DNA of 64,000 nucleotides from the NCBI RefSeq assembly GCF_008087625.1, contig NZ_CP042997.1, forward strand, positions 62,001 to 126,000, read 5' to 3'. Made by a program: the position numbers and the translations under genes. Origin of the DNA: Aquisphaera giovannonii (lineage in GTDB: Bacteria; Planctomycetota; Planctomycetia; Isosphaerales; Isosphaeraceae). The notes under the pieces were generated by a model, which saw only the letters and a program-made list of their open reading frames with translations, was not told where the DNA came from and ran no database searches. Positions 49,452 through 58,352 of the stretch are shown here, piece after piece (position 1 is the stretch's first letter; every line of letters begins with the position of its first letter).

Positions 49452-50663
49452 ATGGGGCCGATTCGCCACGGGGCCACGTTCGCCATCCTGATCTCCCTGC
49501 TGGGGGGCGCCGTCGCGCGCGGCCAGAGCGTGCTCGATCAGGTGTCCGATTTCGGGAGGGAGGCGGCTGGCGCCGTCGGCGACGCCGGCGCCCGGCTCGA
49601 CAAGGAGCGGCTCAAGATCATGAGCCCGACGCCCCGCCCGGGGCGCGACTACACGAAGGTCTACCTCCACAACCAGACGAATCGGAAGGTCTTCGCGGCG
49701 ATCCTTTACGTCCACTTCGAGACGTCCGGCCAGTCCCTCTCGACGGTGGGCGGGGGCGACGATTGGACCCCGCTGCAGTGGTTCGCGCTGAACCCCAACG
49801 AGCGGGTCCACGTGGCGAACACTCGGAACGCGAACGTGTACTACTACGCCAAGGACGGCGCCCGGGAATGGGCCGGCGACCTGGCCCGGCAGGTCCGGGA
49901 CGGCAGCGAGCTGAAGGTCGTGAAGTACCGGATCGCGCGGGTGATGCCCTTCCGGGAGGAGTCCGACATCGCGATCACGGAACGGGGGGCGACGCCGATC
50001 GCGAACGCGGGGGCCGGCCTGGCCGCGTCCAAGCCACCCGAGACGAATTTCAAGATCGACGGCCAGGGGCGGGTCACCGCGGACGGCCGCCCGCTCGGCC
50101 AGGCCCGCCGCGTCCAGAACCGGGAGAACGGGCGCGCCGCCTGGCGCTACGACATCCCCAACGGCTGGTCGCTCATCCGGTACGACGGCAGCAATCAGAC
50201 GGAGCGGCACATGTACCGCTCCAATCCCGTCCCCACGGCCATGAAGCTGAACGATCGCGGCGAGGCCGTCGCGGTGACCCCGGCGCCGGCCGCGGTGGTC
50301 CCGACGCCGGCCGTAGCGGTCCCGCCGTCGGAGCCGTCCCCGGCCGCCTTCGAGGCGGGCGCCCCCCCGCCCCGGCCCGACGAGTCCCCCGGCGCCGGCG
50401 AGACGTTCGCCGCCGGCCTCGGCATCTACTATGAGCGGGTCGACTACGGCGACGGCACCTTCGGCGCGAGGCTCACGCGCGACGCCGCCCCCGGCACGCC
50501 GGCGGGGACGCTGGGCCTGGAGAAGGGGGACACGATCTTCGCCCTCGACGGCCTGCGGTTTCGGACGCCCGAGGACGTCCTGAACCACCGCGCCCAGACG
50601 ACGATCGACTTCGTGAACATCCGGACGGGGGCCCCCCAGAACGGGTCGCTCGTGCTGCCGTAG
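49452..50663 (+). CDS. Secreted DUF1036-like/PDZ-like protein
   Basis: 403 aa from ATG 49452, GGGAGG upstream. Signal peptide to about residue 24 (ATFAILISLLGGAVARG). Residues about 65-150 resemble a DUF1036-type fold (KVYLHNQTNRKVFAAILYVH; WFALNPNERVHVA). Then come a Pro/Ala-rich linker (about 275-320) and a C-terminal PDZ-like segment (GTPAGTLGLEKGDTIFALDG). No protease triad, so it is more likely a scaffold or binding protein in the periplasm. Confidence 0.65.
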   Translation: MGPIRHGATFAILISLLGGAVARGQSVLDQVSDFGREAAGAVGDAGARLDKERLKIMSPTPRPGRDYTKVYLHNQTNRKVFAAILYVHFETSGQSLSTVGGGDDWTPLQWFALNPNERVHVANTRNANVYYYAKDGAREWAGDLARQVRDGSELKVVKYRIARVMPFREESDIAITERGATPIANAGAGLAASKPPETNFKIDGQGRVTADGRPLGQARRVQNRENGRAAWRYDIPNGWSLIRYDGSNQTERHMYRSNPVPTAMKLNDRGEAVAVTPAPAAVVPTPAVAVPPSEPSPAAFEAGAPPPRPDESPGAGETFAAGLGIYYERVDYGDGTFGARLTRDAAPGTPAGTLGLEKGDTIFALDGLRFRTPEDVLNHRAQTTIDFVNIRTGAPQNGSLVLP

Positions 50664-50828
50664 CGGCCGTCGCCGGCTGGCCCGGCGTCGGAGACGCGAG
50701 CCGCACCGCCGCGACGGAGAGCCGGCCCCGGCCGGCGTCGCGCACGCGGCGTCCTCGTGCCGTGGGATCCGGCCTCCCCACTCCCAGCAGGCCGATCGTC
50801 GTGTTGCCCCTCACAGGAAAGGCATGAG

Positions 50829-51029
50829 ATGAATCCGGACATCCAGGAAGCCCCGCCGGAGCAGCCTCCGCGGCGGCCCTTCTCGCTCCTGCTCGCGCGG
50901 CCGGTGTCCCTTCGCCTGCCCGGGGCGTTGCACCCGGAGGGCGAGGCGGGGGCCGTCCCGGCGCGGGCCCTGATGGATCGCGAGTCCGAGGGGGAGTCCT
51001 TCGGGCTGACCCTGACCGAGGACGGCTGA
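50829..51029 (+). CDS. Putative graspetide (omega-ester/amide RiPP) precursor, 66 aa
   Basis: ATG 50829 has AGGAAAGG 6-13 bases upstream. The 66-residue peptide has a leader motif RRPFSLLLARPVSLRL (residues 15-30) of the kind bound by MvdD-like ATP-grasp enzymes (PF/RPF-type leader), and a C-terminal stretch MDRESEGESFGLTLTEDG (49-66) rich in acids (Asp50, Glu52, 54, 56, 64, Asp65) and alcohols (Ser53, 57, Thr61, 63). Such pairs form side-chain ester rings. It lies 72 bp before the ligase gene. No repeats of the core. Product identity is inference from context and motif. Confidence 0.7.
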   Translation: MNPDIQEAPPEQPPRRPFSLLLARPVSLRLPGALHPEGEAGAVPARALMDRESEGESFGLTLTEDG

Positions 51030-51101
51030 TGCCCGCCGACCCGGCCCCCGCGCGGGGGCCGGGGAGGTCCGGGCCCCGCCGGCCGAGAATGGGAGCGAGC
51101 C

Positions 51102-52232
51102 ATGCCGGTGTCGCGGGAGCCCGTAACCGTCCTCCTCCTGGGCAGCCCGGCGCACCAGGTCATCCGGGAGCTGCGACGCCACCTGCCCGAGGCGTCCACC
51201 CTGGTCGTCGGCGACGACTGGCTCCAACGGGAGCGGACCCTCGAGTGGAGGTCGCCGGCCCCGGGCGGCGATCCGTCGCCCATCCTCCGCCTGGGCGACC
51301 GGGCGCTCGACCGGGGGCACCTGAGGAGCATCTACGTCCACCCGGCCTGCCGCCGGCGGAGCGACGGGATCCTGGCCCCCCGGTTCCTCGCCCCGCACGA
51401 CGCGGTCCCGGCCCGGGACGGGCCCTTCGCGGAATCCGAGGCCGAGGCGTCCCTGCTGGGCGGCCTGGCCGGGTTCCGCGGCCTGTGGGTCAACCATCCC
51501 GCCTCGGAGTGGCTGGCGGATCACAAGCTGCACCAGCTGGAGGTGGCCCACGCCAACGGGCTGCGGGTGCCCGCGACGCTGGTGTCGAACGACCCCGATT
51601 CGCTGAGGGCCTTCCACGAGGCCCATCGGGGCGAGGTGGTGACCAAGGCGGTCTCCGCCCACCCGAACCGCCTGCTCGGCGACGAGGTGGTGATCACGCG
51701 ACGGGTGGAGATCGATCACCTGGGGCTCCTGGACCGGGCCTCGGGACCGACGCTGTTCCAGGAGTTCATCCCCGCGGCGCTGGACGTCCGGGCCACGGTC
51801 ATCGGCGACGACGTCTTCGCGACGGCCATCGACAGCCAGGCGGGGGCCGGCCCCCTCGACTGGCGTCTGGACTACACGGTGTCGATGCGGCCCATGGCCC
51901 TCGACGATCGCACGCGATCCGCCCTGCTCGCGGTCGCGCGCGAACTGGGCCTCTCCTACGGCGCCGCGGACCTGAGGATCACCCCCGACGGGGAGCCCGT
52001 GTTCCTCGAGATCAATCCGCGGGGGGCCTACCTCTTCGCCGAGAGGCTCGCGGGGCAGCCGATGACCAGGGCCCTCGCGGACCTCCTCCTTCGAGGCCGC
52101 CCGCAGGTCCCGCGTCCCCCCGGCGCTGCTCATCGGGCCGGCGCGGGAGGAGGCATGGCAATCGGCGGGCCGATGGGGCATAGAATGGATCTGGAGTCTC
52201 GGCGGGATCCGGGCGGCGACGAGCCCGGCTGA
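51102..52232 (+). CDS. MvdD/graspetide-type ATP-grasp ligase
   Basis: 376 aa from ATG 51102 (GGGAG 7 bases upstream). The sequence follows peptide-ligase ATP-grasp enzymes of graspetide clusters: a pre-ATP-grasp fold (TVLLLGSPAHQVIREL), the DHKLHQLEVAHANGLRVPAT hinge, VVTKAVS (ATP-binding Lys), FQEFIPAALDVRATVIGD, and FLEINPRGAYLF supplying Mg-binding Glu and Asn. It would activate Asp/Glu side chains by acyl-phosphate and link them to Ser/Thr or Lys of the peptide. Its stop overlaps the methyltransferase start (TGATG). The C-terminal 45 residues are a Gly/Pro-rich tail beyond the fold. Confidence 0.85.
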   Translation: MPVSREPVTVLLLGSPAHQVIRELRRHLPEASTLVVGDDWLQRERTLEWRSPAPGGDPSPILRLGDRALDRGHLRSIYVHPACRRRSDGILAPRFLAPHDAVPARDGPFAESEAEASLLGGLAGFRGLWVNHPASEWLADHKLHQLEVAHANGLRVPATLVSNDPDSLRAFHEAHRGEVVTKAVSAHPNRLLGDEVVITRRVEIDHLGLLDRASGPTLFQEFIPAALDVRATVIGDDVFATAIDSQAGAGPLDWRLDYTVSMRPMALDDRTRSALLAVARELGLSYGAADLRITPDGEPVFLEINPRGAYLFAERLAGQPMTRALADLLLRGRPQVPRPPGAAHRAGAGGGMAIGGPMGHRMDLESRRDPGGDEPG

Positions 52233-53140
52233 TGCGGATGGCCCGCGATCCCGGCGGGCTGGGTCGGTCGGGCGGCGGGGGCGGCGGGAGGCAGGCGTTG
52301 GGGCATCCACTCCGCGAGCGTCAGGCGGCCTTCAACGCGACCAGCCGGGGCCACTGGGAGGGGTTCGCCGAGCACCGGGGGCGGCTCACCGGCGTGCTGT
52401 GCCGGGGGGCCGAGGCGGGGCGGTCGCGGCTCTGCGTGCTCGGGGCCGGCAACGCCAACGACGTGGACCTCCCGGGCCTGCTCGGCGCGCATGGCGAGGT
52501 GCACCTCGTCGACCTCGACGCCCGGGCGCTCGCCCTCGGCGCGGAGCGGCAGGGCGTGGCGGGGCATCCGCGGCTGTTCCTCCACGGCGGCCTCGACGTC
52601 ACGGCGACGCTCGACGTCCTCTCCGGGTGGCATCCCCTGTCCAGGGTCCGCCCCGCGGATCTGGAGGCCCTCGCCTCGTGGCCCGCGGATCGCGTCCCGA
52701 CGGCCCTGCCCGGGGGCTTCGACCGCGTCGCCTCGACGTGCGTGCTGTCCCAACTCCAGGAGACGGCCGGCCATGCCCTCGGGCCGGGCCACGGCCAGCT
52801 CGAGGCGGTCGAGTCGGCCCTGCGGGCCGGGCATCTGCGGCTGATGGCCCGCCTGGCCACGCCCGGCGGCGTGGCCACGCTCGTCACCGAGATCGTCTCC
52901 TCCGACACCCTGCCGGACCTGCCGGGCCGGCCCGCGGAGGACCTCGCCGGGCTCCTGGGCCGGCTGAGGCGGACGGGCAACCATTTCCGCGGGATGCACC
53001 CGGAGCAACTGCTGGCCGCGATCCGCGCCGACCGTTCGCTCGGCGCGACCGCCTTGGAGGCGTCCCCCCTGCCTCCCTGGCGATGGCGTCTGCACGGCAG
53101 GACCTACCTCGTCGGCGGGGTGACCTTCCGCCCTCGCTAG
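52232..53140 (+). CDS. SAM-dependent methyltransferase of the graspetide cassette
   Basis: 302 aa; ATG 52232 overlaps the upstream stop, implying coupling. Class I methyltransferase signs: LCVLGAGNANDVDLPGLL (motif I) and VHLVDLDARAL (acidic loop), then CVLSQLQE and a C-terminal WRWRLHGRTYLVGGV. It is not a PIMT-type enzyme (the aspartimide-forming kind found with some graspetides). It probably methylates the modified peptide, but target atom is unknown. No leader-binding domain is recognisable. Confidence 0.75.
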   Translation: MRMARDPGGLGRSGGGGGGRQALGHPLRERQAAFNATSRGHWEGFAEHRGRLTGVLCRGAEAGRSRLCVLGAGNANDVDLPGLLGAHGEVHLVDLDARALALGAERQGVAGHPRLFLHGGLDVTATLDVLSGWHPLSRVRPADLEALASWPADRVPTALPGGFDRVASTCVLSQLQETAGHALGPGHGQLEAVESALRAGHLRLMARLATPGGVATLVTEIVSSDTLPDLPGRPAEDLAGLLGRLRRTGNHFRGMHPEQLLAAIRADRSLGATALEASPLPPWRWRLHGRTYLVGGVTFRPR

Positions 53141-53275
53141 GGCGCGTCGCGGGCGCCTCGCGCCATCCCGCCCACTCGCGGATTGCGCGGATCGGCCGAA
53201 TTTCCTTGGCCGGGACCGGCCCGGGGCGGCATAGTGATGTGTGTCATCACGTCGTCGAGCCGAGGAGGGCCGATC

Positions 53276-54586
53276 ATGCCGTTCCGCGAGGGCGTTGGTA
53301 TCCGTTCGTCCCGGGTGCGGTCCGCTGCGTGGGCGTTCGCGATCGTCGGTCTCGTGGGCGGCTTCGGGCCCGGCCCGGTGCCGGGGGCGGCCGCGCGGGG
53401 GCAGCAGGCGACGACGGGGGCGAAGCCGCAGGACGACCGGGCCCGCGCCCTCGAGCTCGTGGACGAGCACCGCGACCTGGAGGCGCTGCCGCTGCTGGAG
53501 GCGCTCGCGAAGGCGAACCCGGCCGACCGGGAGGTCCAGGAGCGGCTGGCCCAGGCCCTGGTGACGCAGTCGGCCACGGTCAAGCCGGAGGAGGGGGCCG
53601 CGCTGCGGCGGAGGGCGCGGGCGATCCTGGTGGAGCTGAAGAAGACGGGCGACCTCAGCGACCTGAGCGAGCTGCTCGCCTCGGGGATCCCGGCCGACGG
53701 CGCGATGCCCAGCTTCTCGACCAATGCCGAGGTCGCCGCGGCGATCAAGGAGGGCGAGGCCGCCTTCGGCCGCCGGGACTTCGAGGCCGCCCGCGCGGCG
53801 TACACGCGGGCGATCCGGCTCGACCCGGGGTCGTACATCGCCGCCCTCTTCGTCGGCGACACCTACTTCGCCGAGGGCAAGCTGCGCGAGGCCGGGACCT
53901 GGTTCGAGCGCGCCATCGTCGCGGACCGCGACCAGGAGTCGGCCCACCGCTACCTGGGCGACACCCACGTCCGCGCCGGCCGGCCCGCCTCGGCGAGGCT
54001 CTGCTACGTGGACGCCATCATCGCCGAGCCGTACAAGCGTCAGACCTGGGCCGTCCTGGCGCGTTGGGCGGAGGCCAACAAGGTCCGGTTCGGGCACCCG
54101 AGGGTCATCCCCGAGGAGCTCGACCCCACCGAGGCCGGCGGCGACGCGTCGAAGGCGAAGGCCGCGGCGGCGGTCAAGCCCGGCGGGCCCGACGACGGCC
54201 GCTCCGAGTGGCACCGCTACGCCGAGGCCCGCGCGGCGTGGGCGAAGTCGAAGTTCAAGGAGGCCCACCCGGCCGAGCCCGCCTACCGCCACAGCCTCGC
54301 CGAGGAGGTCGACGCCCTCCGGCAGGTCGCCCGCGCGATCGAGGCGGACGTCAAGTCCGGCCGGGTGAAGGAGCCCCACCCGTGCTTCGCCCAGCTCATC
54401 CGGCTCGACAAGGACGGCCTCCTCGAGGCCCACATCCTCTACGCGAGGGCCGACGCGGGGATCGCCAAGGACTACGAGGGCTACCGCGCCTCGCACCGCG
54501 GCGAGCTCCGCCGCTACCTCTCCACCTGGGTCGTCCCGTTCGAGCCGAGGACCGCCGAGGGGCCGGGTGCCACGTCCCGACGGTGA
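53276..54586 (+). CDS. TPR-repeat protein with signal peptide
   Basis: 436 aa from ATG 53276 (GAGGAGG upstream). A signal or anchor helix (AWAFAIVGLVGGFGPG) precedes tetratricopeptide-like repeats: AAAFGRRDFEAARAAYTRAI, YFAEGKLREAGTWFERAI and THVRAGRPASARLCYVDAI (about 155-265). Residues 300-436 are not repetitive. Likely a periplasmic or membrane-tethered scaffold. No operon partner is obvious; it is 135 bp after the graspetide methyltransferase and may be separate. Confidence 0.75.
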   Translation: MPFREGVGIRSSRVRSAAWAFAIVGLVGGFGPGPVPGAAARGQQATTGAKPQDDRARALELVDEHRDLEALPLLEALAKANPADREVQERLAQALVTQSATVKPEEGAALRRRARAILVELKKTGDLSDLSELLASGIPADGAMPSFSTNAEVAAAIKEGEAAFGRRDFEAARAAYTRAIRLDPGSYIAALFVGDTYFAEGKLREAGTWFERAIVADRDQESAHRYLGDTHVRAGRPASARLCYVDAIIAEPYKRQTWAVLARWAEANKVRFGHPRVIPEELDPTEAGGDASKAKAAAAVKPGGPDDGRSEWHRYAEARAAWAKSKFKEAHPAEPAYRHSLAEEVDALRQVARAIEADVKSGRVKEPHPCFAQLIRLDKDGLLEAHILYARADAGIAKDYEGYRASHRGELRRYLSTWVVPFEPRTAEGPGATSRR

Positions 54587-54681
54587 GCGACCCGCAGGGC
54601 CGGCGGCCGGCGCGGGACCCCGGTCCTGCCGCCATCCGCCCGCGTCCCCGTCTCCGACCCGACGACTCGCAGGACCAACGC

Positions 54682-55263
54682 ATGGAACCGCTCGAGATCC
54701 TCGTCATCTACGGATCGGTCCGCCACCACCGCCAGGGCATCCGGGCGGCCCGCTTCCTCGTCGCCGAGTGCGTCGCCCGGGGCCATCGGGCGACGCTGAT
54801 CGACCCGGCCGAGGAGCAACTCCCGCTCCTCGACCGCATGTACAAGGAGTACGAGCCGGGCCAGGCCCCCGAGGGGCTGGAGCGCCTGGCGGGGCGGATC
54901 AAGGCCGCGGACGCGTTCATCGTCGTCTCGGGCGAGTACAACCACAGCATCCCGCCGGCCCTGTCGAACCTGCTGGACCACTTCCTGGAGGAGTACTTCT
55001 GGCGGCCCTCGGCGATCGCCTGCTACTCGGCCGGCCCCTTCGGCGGGGTCCGCGCCGCGATGCAGCTCCGGGCGATGCTCTGCGAGCTGGGCACGCCGAG
55101 CATCCCCTCGCTCCTGCCCGTGCCGGCCGTGCAGGACGCCTTCGACGACGAGGGGCGCCCGAAGGACGAGGCCTACCGCCGCCGGGCGGGCCGGTTCCTG
55201 GGCGAGCTGGAGTGGTACGCCAACGCCCTGAAGGCGGCACGCCGGGGCGGGGTGCCGTATTGA
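54682..55263 (+). CDS. NADPH-dependent FMN reductase-like flavoprotein
   Basis: 193 aa from ATG 54682 (AGGACC upstream). Flavodoxin-like fold: EILVIYGSVRHHRQGIRAAR (phosphate loop), DAFIVVSGEYNHSIPPALSN (flavin-contact loop PEYN-like) and YSAGPFGGVRAA. The family reduces FMN or quinone-like substrates with NAD(P)H. Physiological electron acceptor unknown; not linked to neighbours. Confidence 0.9.
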   Translation: MEPLEILVIYGSVRHHRQGIRAARFLVAECVARGHRATLIDPAEEQLPLLDRMYKEYEPGQAPEGLERLAGRIKAADAFIVVSGEYNHSIPPALSNLLDHFLEEYFWRPSAIACYSAGPFGGVRAAMQLRAMLCELGTPSIPSLLPVPAVQDAFDDEGRPKDEAYRRRAGRFLGELEWYANALKAARRGGVPY

Positions 55264-55300
55264 ATTGATCGGTCCGCGTGCCAACTCGGGAGGGATGACC

Positions 55301-55765
55301 ATGACGGTTCGCCGGCCGGATTTCCTCGCATCCCCTGCCTCGTCCGCGCCCGCCTCGGAGGCACCGGGTTTCCTTCTCGCCCGGTTCACTGCGCGGAAGA
55401 TGATGCGCGCCGCGGCGGCCATCGGCCTCGCTCTCGGCGTCGTGCAGTGCGGGCGGTACTACCTCGCGTCCCGGCAGTACCGGGGCGAAGCGACCTTCCA
55501 TTCCGAGCTGGCCGCCTTCTACTCCGCGCAGGAGCGTGACCAACGGCACCATGCGGAGCTCATCGACTACGAGAATGATGCATGGAAGAGGCGGGGCGAC
55601 CCCGTACCCGGCCAGATCTACGAGAATCCCTACCGCACTCAGGCCGGCCTGAGCGCCCGGCGGGTCGAGTACTACCTCCGCATGGGGCGGAAGTACGAGG
55701 ACGCGGCGGCCCGGCCCTGGCGCCCGGTGGAGCCCGACCCGCTCCCCCCTGGCTTCGAGGGGTAG
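55301..55765 (+). CDS. Single-pass membrane protein of unknown function
   Basis: 154 aa from ATG 55301, chosen because GGGAGG lies 7 bases upstream. One hydrophobic stretch (MRAAAAIGLALGVVQC, about 35-52), then a soluble part with HHAELIDYENDAWKRRGD and many Tyr/Arg residues. No family recognised. Confidence 0.6.
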   Translation: MTVRRPDFLASPASSAPASEAPGFLLARFTARKMMRAAAAIGLALGVVQCGRYYLASRQYRGEATFHSELAAFYSAQERDQRHHAELIDYENDAWKRRGDPVPGQIYENPYRTQAGLSARRVEYYLRMGRKYEDAAARPWRPVEPDPLPPGFEG

Positions 55766-55887
55766 GCCCGGCATCGCCCCCGCGATGCTCTTGACCCGTC
55801 GCCTCCGGATGCCGATCCTTATCCTCCCGGGTCGGGCCTCGCGAGGCCGCGGGACCCCAATTTTCGCTGAAGGTGCCGCGACGAGCG

Positions 55888-57066
55888 ATGACCGAGACGA
55901 TCACCCTCGACGAGGCGCGGCGGATCGCGCTCTCGGCCCAGCGTTTCGATGCCCCGCGGCCCGCCGCGGCCGCCGATTGGGGCCACCTGCGGCGCACGCT
56001 GGAGCGGCTCGGGCTGCATCAGATCGACAGCGTGAACGTCCTGGCGCGGGCCCACTACCTCCCGGCGTTCTCGAGGGTGGGGCCGTACGAGCGGTCGCTC
56101 CTCGACCGCGCGGCGTGGGGCCGCAAGGGCGATCGCCGGCTCTTCGAGTACTGGGCGCACGAGGCGTCGCTCCTGCCGCTGGCCCTGCACCCGCTCCTCC
56201 GATGGCGGATGGCCCGGGCGGATCGGGGCGAGGCGGGATACCGGCACCTCCGGGCCTTCGCGAAGGACCGCCGCGCCGAGGCGATGCAGGTCCTCGGGCG
56301 GCTCCGGGACGAGGGGCCGCTCGCCGCCTCGGACTTCGAGCGCAGCCGGTCCGGCTGGTGGGAGTGGAGCGATTCCAAGCAGGCTCTGGAATGGCTCTTC
56401 TGGGCGGGGCACATCACCACGGCCACGCGACGCCCGAGCTTCGAGCGGGTCTACGACCTGACCGAGCGTGTCATCCCGCGGGAGATCCTGGCCTTGCCGA
56501 CCCCGGACGACCCCGAGTCGCATCGAGGCCTGATCGAGCGCGCGGCCCGGGCACTCGGGATCGCGACGGCCCGCGAGCTGCAGGACTACTTCCGGCTCCA
56601 CGGGCGTGACGCCGGTCCGGCGATCGCCGAGCTGGTCGAGGAGGGCACCCTCGTGCGGGCCGTCGTGCCGGGCTGGCCGGCCGCGTTCCTCCACCGCGAC
56701 GCCCGCCGCCCTCGGCGGGTCGAGGCCCGGGCGCTCCTGGCCCCCTTCGATCCGCTCGTCTGGGAGCGGGCGCGGGCCGAACGGCTGTTCGGATTCCGGT
56801 ACCGCATCGAGATCTACACGCCGGCCGAGAAGCGGCAGCACGGCTACTACGTGCTGCCGTTCCTGCTGGGCGACCGGCTCGTCGGCCGCGTCGACCTCAA
56901 GGCCGACCGCAAGGCGTCGCGCCTCCTCGCGCACGCGGCCCATCTCGAGCCGGAGGCCCCCCCCGAGACGATGGACGAGCTCCGGGCCGAGCTGGCCGAG
57001 CTGGCCCGGTGGCTGGGCCTCGATCGGGTCGTCGGGCCTCGGAATTCGCCCCGATCGGCCAGGTAG
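55888..57066 (+). CDS. Winged-helix DNA glycosylase of the YcaQ/AlkZ family
   Basis: 392 aa from ATG 55888 (weak site; GAAGGTG further upstream). The sequence has the HTH_42 layout: ITLDEARRIALSAQRFD, LERLGLHQIDSVNVLARAHY with a catalytic QID of the Q-hydrophobic-D type, FEYWAHEASLLPL, and LLAPFDPLVWERARAERLFGF and YTPAEKRQHGYYVLPFLLGD. Members unhook interstrand crosslinks or remove alkylated bases. The QxD variant belongs to the YcaQ-like branch. Cytosolic; no operon partner. Confidence 0.9.
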   Translation: MTETITLDEARRIALSAQRFDAPRPAAAADWGHLRRTLERLGLHQIDSVNVLARAHYLPAFSRVGPYERSLLDRAAWGRKGDRRLFEYWAHEASLLPLALHPLLRWRMARADRGEAGYRHLRAFAKDRRAEAMQVLGRLRDEGPLAASDFERSRSGWWEWSDSKQALEWLFWAGHITTATRRPSFERVYDLTERVIPREILALPTPDDPESHRGLIERAARALGIATARELQDYFRLHGRDAGPAIAELVEEGTLVRAVVPGWPAAFLHRDARRPRRVEARALLAPFDPLVWERARAERLFGFRYRIEIYTPAEKRQHGYYVLPFLLGDRLVGRVDLKADRKASRLLAHAAHLEPEAPPETMDELRAELAELARWLGLDRVVGPRNSPRSAR

Positions 57067-57280
57067 CGGCGGGTGGCCCAATCGGCCGCCCGATCCGCGG
57101 CCCCGCTCCCGGTCGAGCAGGAGGTGTCGGCGAGCCTGGAGGAATCGGCGTTACCTCTCTCTTCGCGGGGGGGGCCTGCTCGTTCCAGGGGCCGGGCGAA
57201 CTGGAGCGTGACGCGGACGAAGTTGAACTCGGAGCCCGGCTTGCCTTAAGCTCTGTTGGGGGGCTTACGCGGGGACACCC

Positions 57281-58096
57281 ATGAACTCGATCCTCGACGC
57301 TTTCGCCCGCATGTCATTCGGGGAGGCTCTCGGCTGGATGCTGGCCGAGAACGTCATCCTGTTCGCCGTGGCGATCCTCGCCGGCCACCTGCTGATCCTC
57401 GCGTCCCGCTCGCGGAGGATCGGGCCTCCGCCCCCGCCGGTGGAGGGGGCGGAAATCGCATGGGCGGCCTCCTGCGTGGCGCTCAACACCCTGGTGACGG
57501 TCGCGGGCTGGGGGCTGTGGCGGTCGGGATACATCGTCATCCGTCGGGACACCGGCGCCCGGGCCTGGCTCGATGCGATCGTCCTCCTCATGCTGATGGA
57601 CCTGGCGATGTATGTGACCCACAGGATCGCCCACCATCCCTGGGCCTTCCCCCTGGCCCACGCGACCCACCATCATTATGACCGGCCCCGGCCGCTCGAC
57701 CTCTTCGTCCTCAACCCGATCGAGGTGCTCGGGTTCGGGGCCCTCTGGCTGTCGGTCCTCTGGCTCTACACGTCCTCCTGGCTGGGCATCGTCATCTACC
57801 TGACGCTGAACCTGGCGTTCGGGGTCGTCGGGCATCTCGGCGTCGAGCCGCTCCCGGAGTCCTGGGCCGGGCACCCCGTGCTCCGGCTCCTGGGCACGAG
57901 CACGTTCCACGCGGGCCATCATCGGGACGACGGGGGCAATTTCGGCTTCTACACGTCGATCTGGGACATCCTCTTCGGCACGCTCCACCCGCGCATTCCA
58001 CGGCTGACGGCCCGGGTGAGGTCGGACCGGCCGCCGACGATCGAGCCGTCGGGTGGCCCATCAGGGCATGTCCGACGGGGCGGCGCCGATCGGTAG
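57281..58096 (+). CDS. Sterol desaturase/fatty acid hydroxylase family protein
   Basis: 271 aa from ATG 57281. Four or so membrane helices and the histidine clusters of the non-haem di-iron family: HRIAHHPW, HATHHHYD and FHAGHHRDD. The enzyme hydroxylates or desaturates a lipid in the membrane using O2. The 40 C-terminal residues are cytosolic and Arg/Pro-rich. No neighbour indicates which lipid (carotenoid, sterol or sphingoid). Confidence 0.85.
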   Translation: MNSILDAFARMSFGEALGWMLAENVILFAVAILAGHLLILASRSRRIGPPPPPVEGAEIAWAASCVALNTLVTVAGWGLWRSGYIVIRRDTGARAWLDAIVLLMLMDLAMYVTHRIAHHPWAFPLAHATHHHYDRPRPLDLFVLNPIEVLGFGALWLSVLWLYTSSWLGIVIYLTLNLAFGVVGHLGVEPLPESWAGHPVLRLLGTSTFHAGHHRDDGGNFGFYTSIWDILFGTLHPRIPRLTARVRSDRPPTIEPSGGPSGHVRRGGADR

Positions 58097-58352
58097 ATTT
58101 GCGGTACACCGCCGCAGCCGTCTTGTTGCGTTTCGCCACGGTGGATTCGCCTTGGGGTGCGAGGACTTGCGTCACGGCTGGACGCGTCACGACGGCTGCG
58201 GCGGTGTCGTGTGGTGCGTCGCGACCACCGGACTGGCTGGTCCTCGGATGCGGCCCGGATGCCCCGCGCACGCGAGGCCGGCGAGCCCTTGTCCCCGCCC
58301 GGTAGATGCGAAGCTGAGGCTGACCGATCGGACAGGGAAGAGCCAACTCGCG

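Noticed and set aside
53276-54586. The TPR protein as part of the graspetide cassette.
   Set aside because: A 135-bp gap with its own strong ribosome site and no precedent for this pairing; kept separate.
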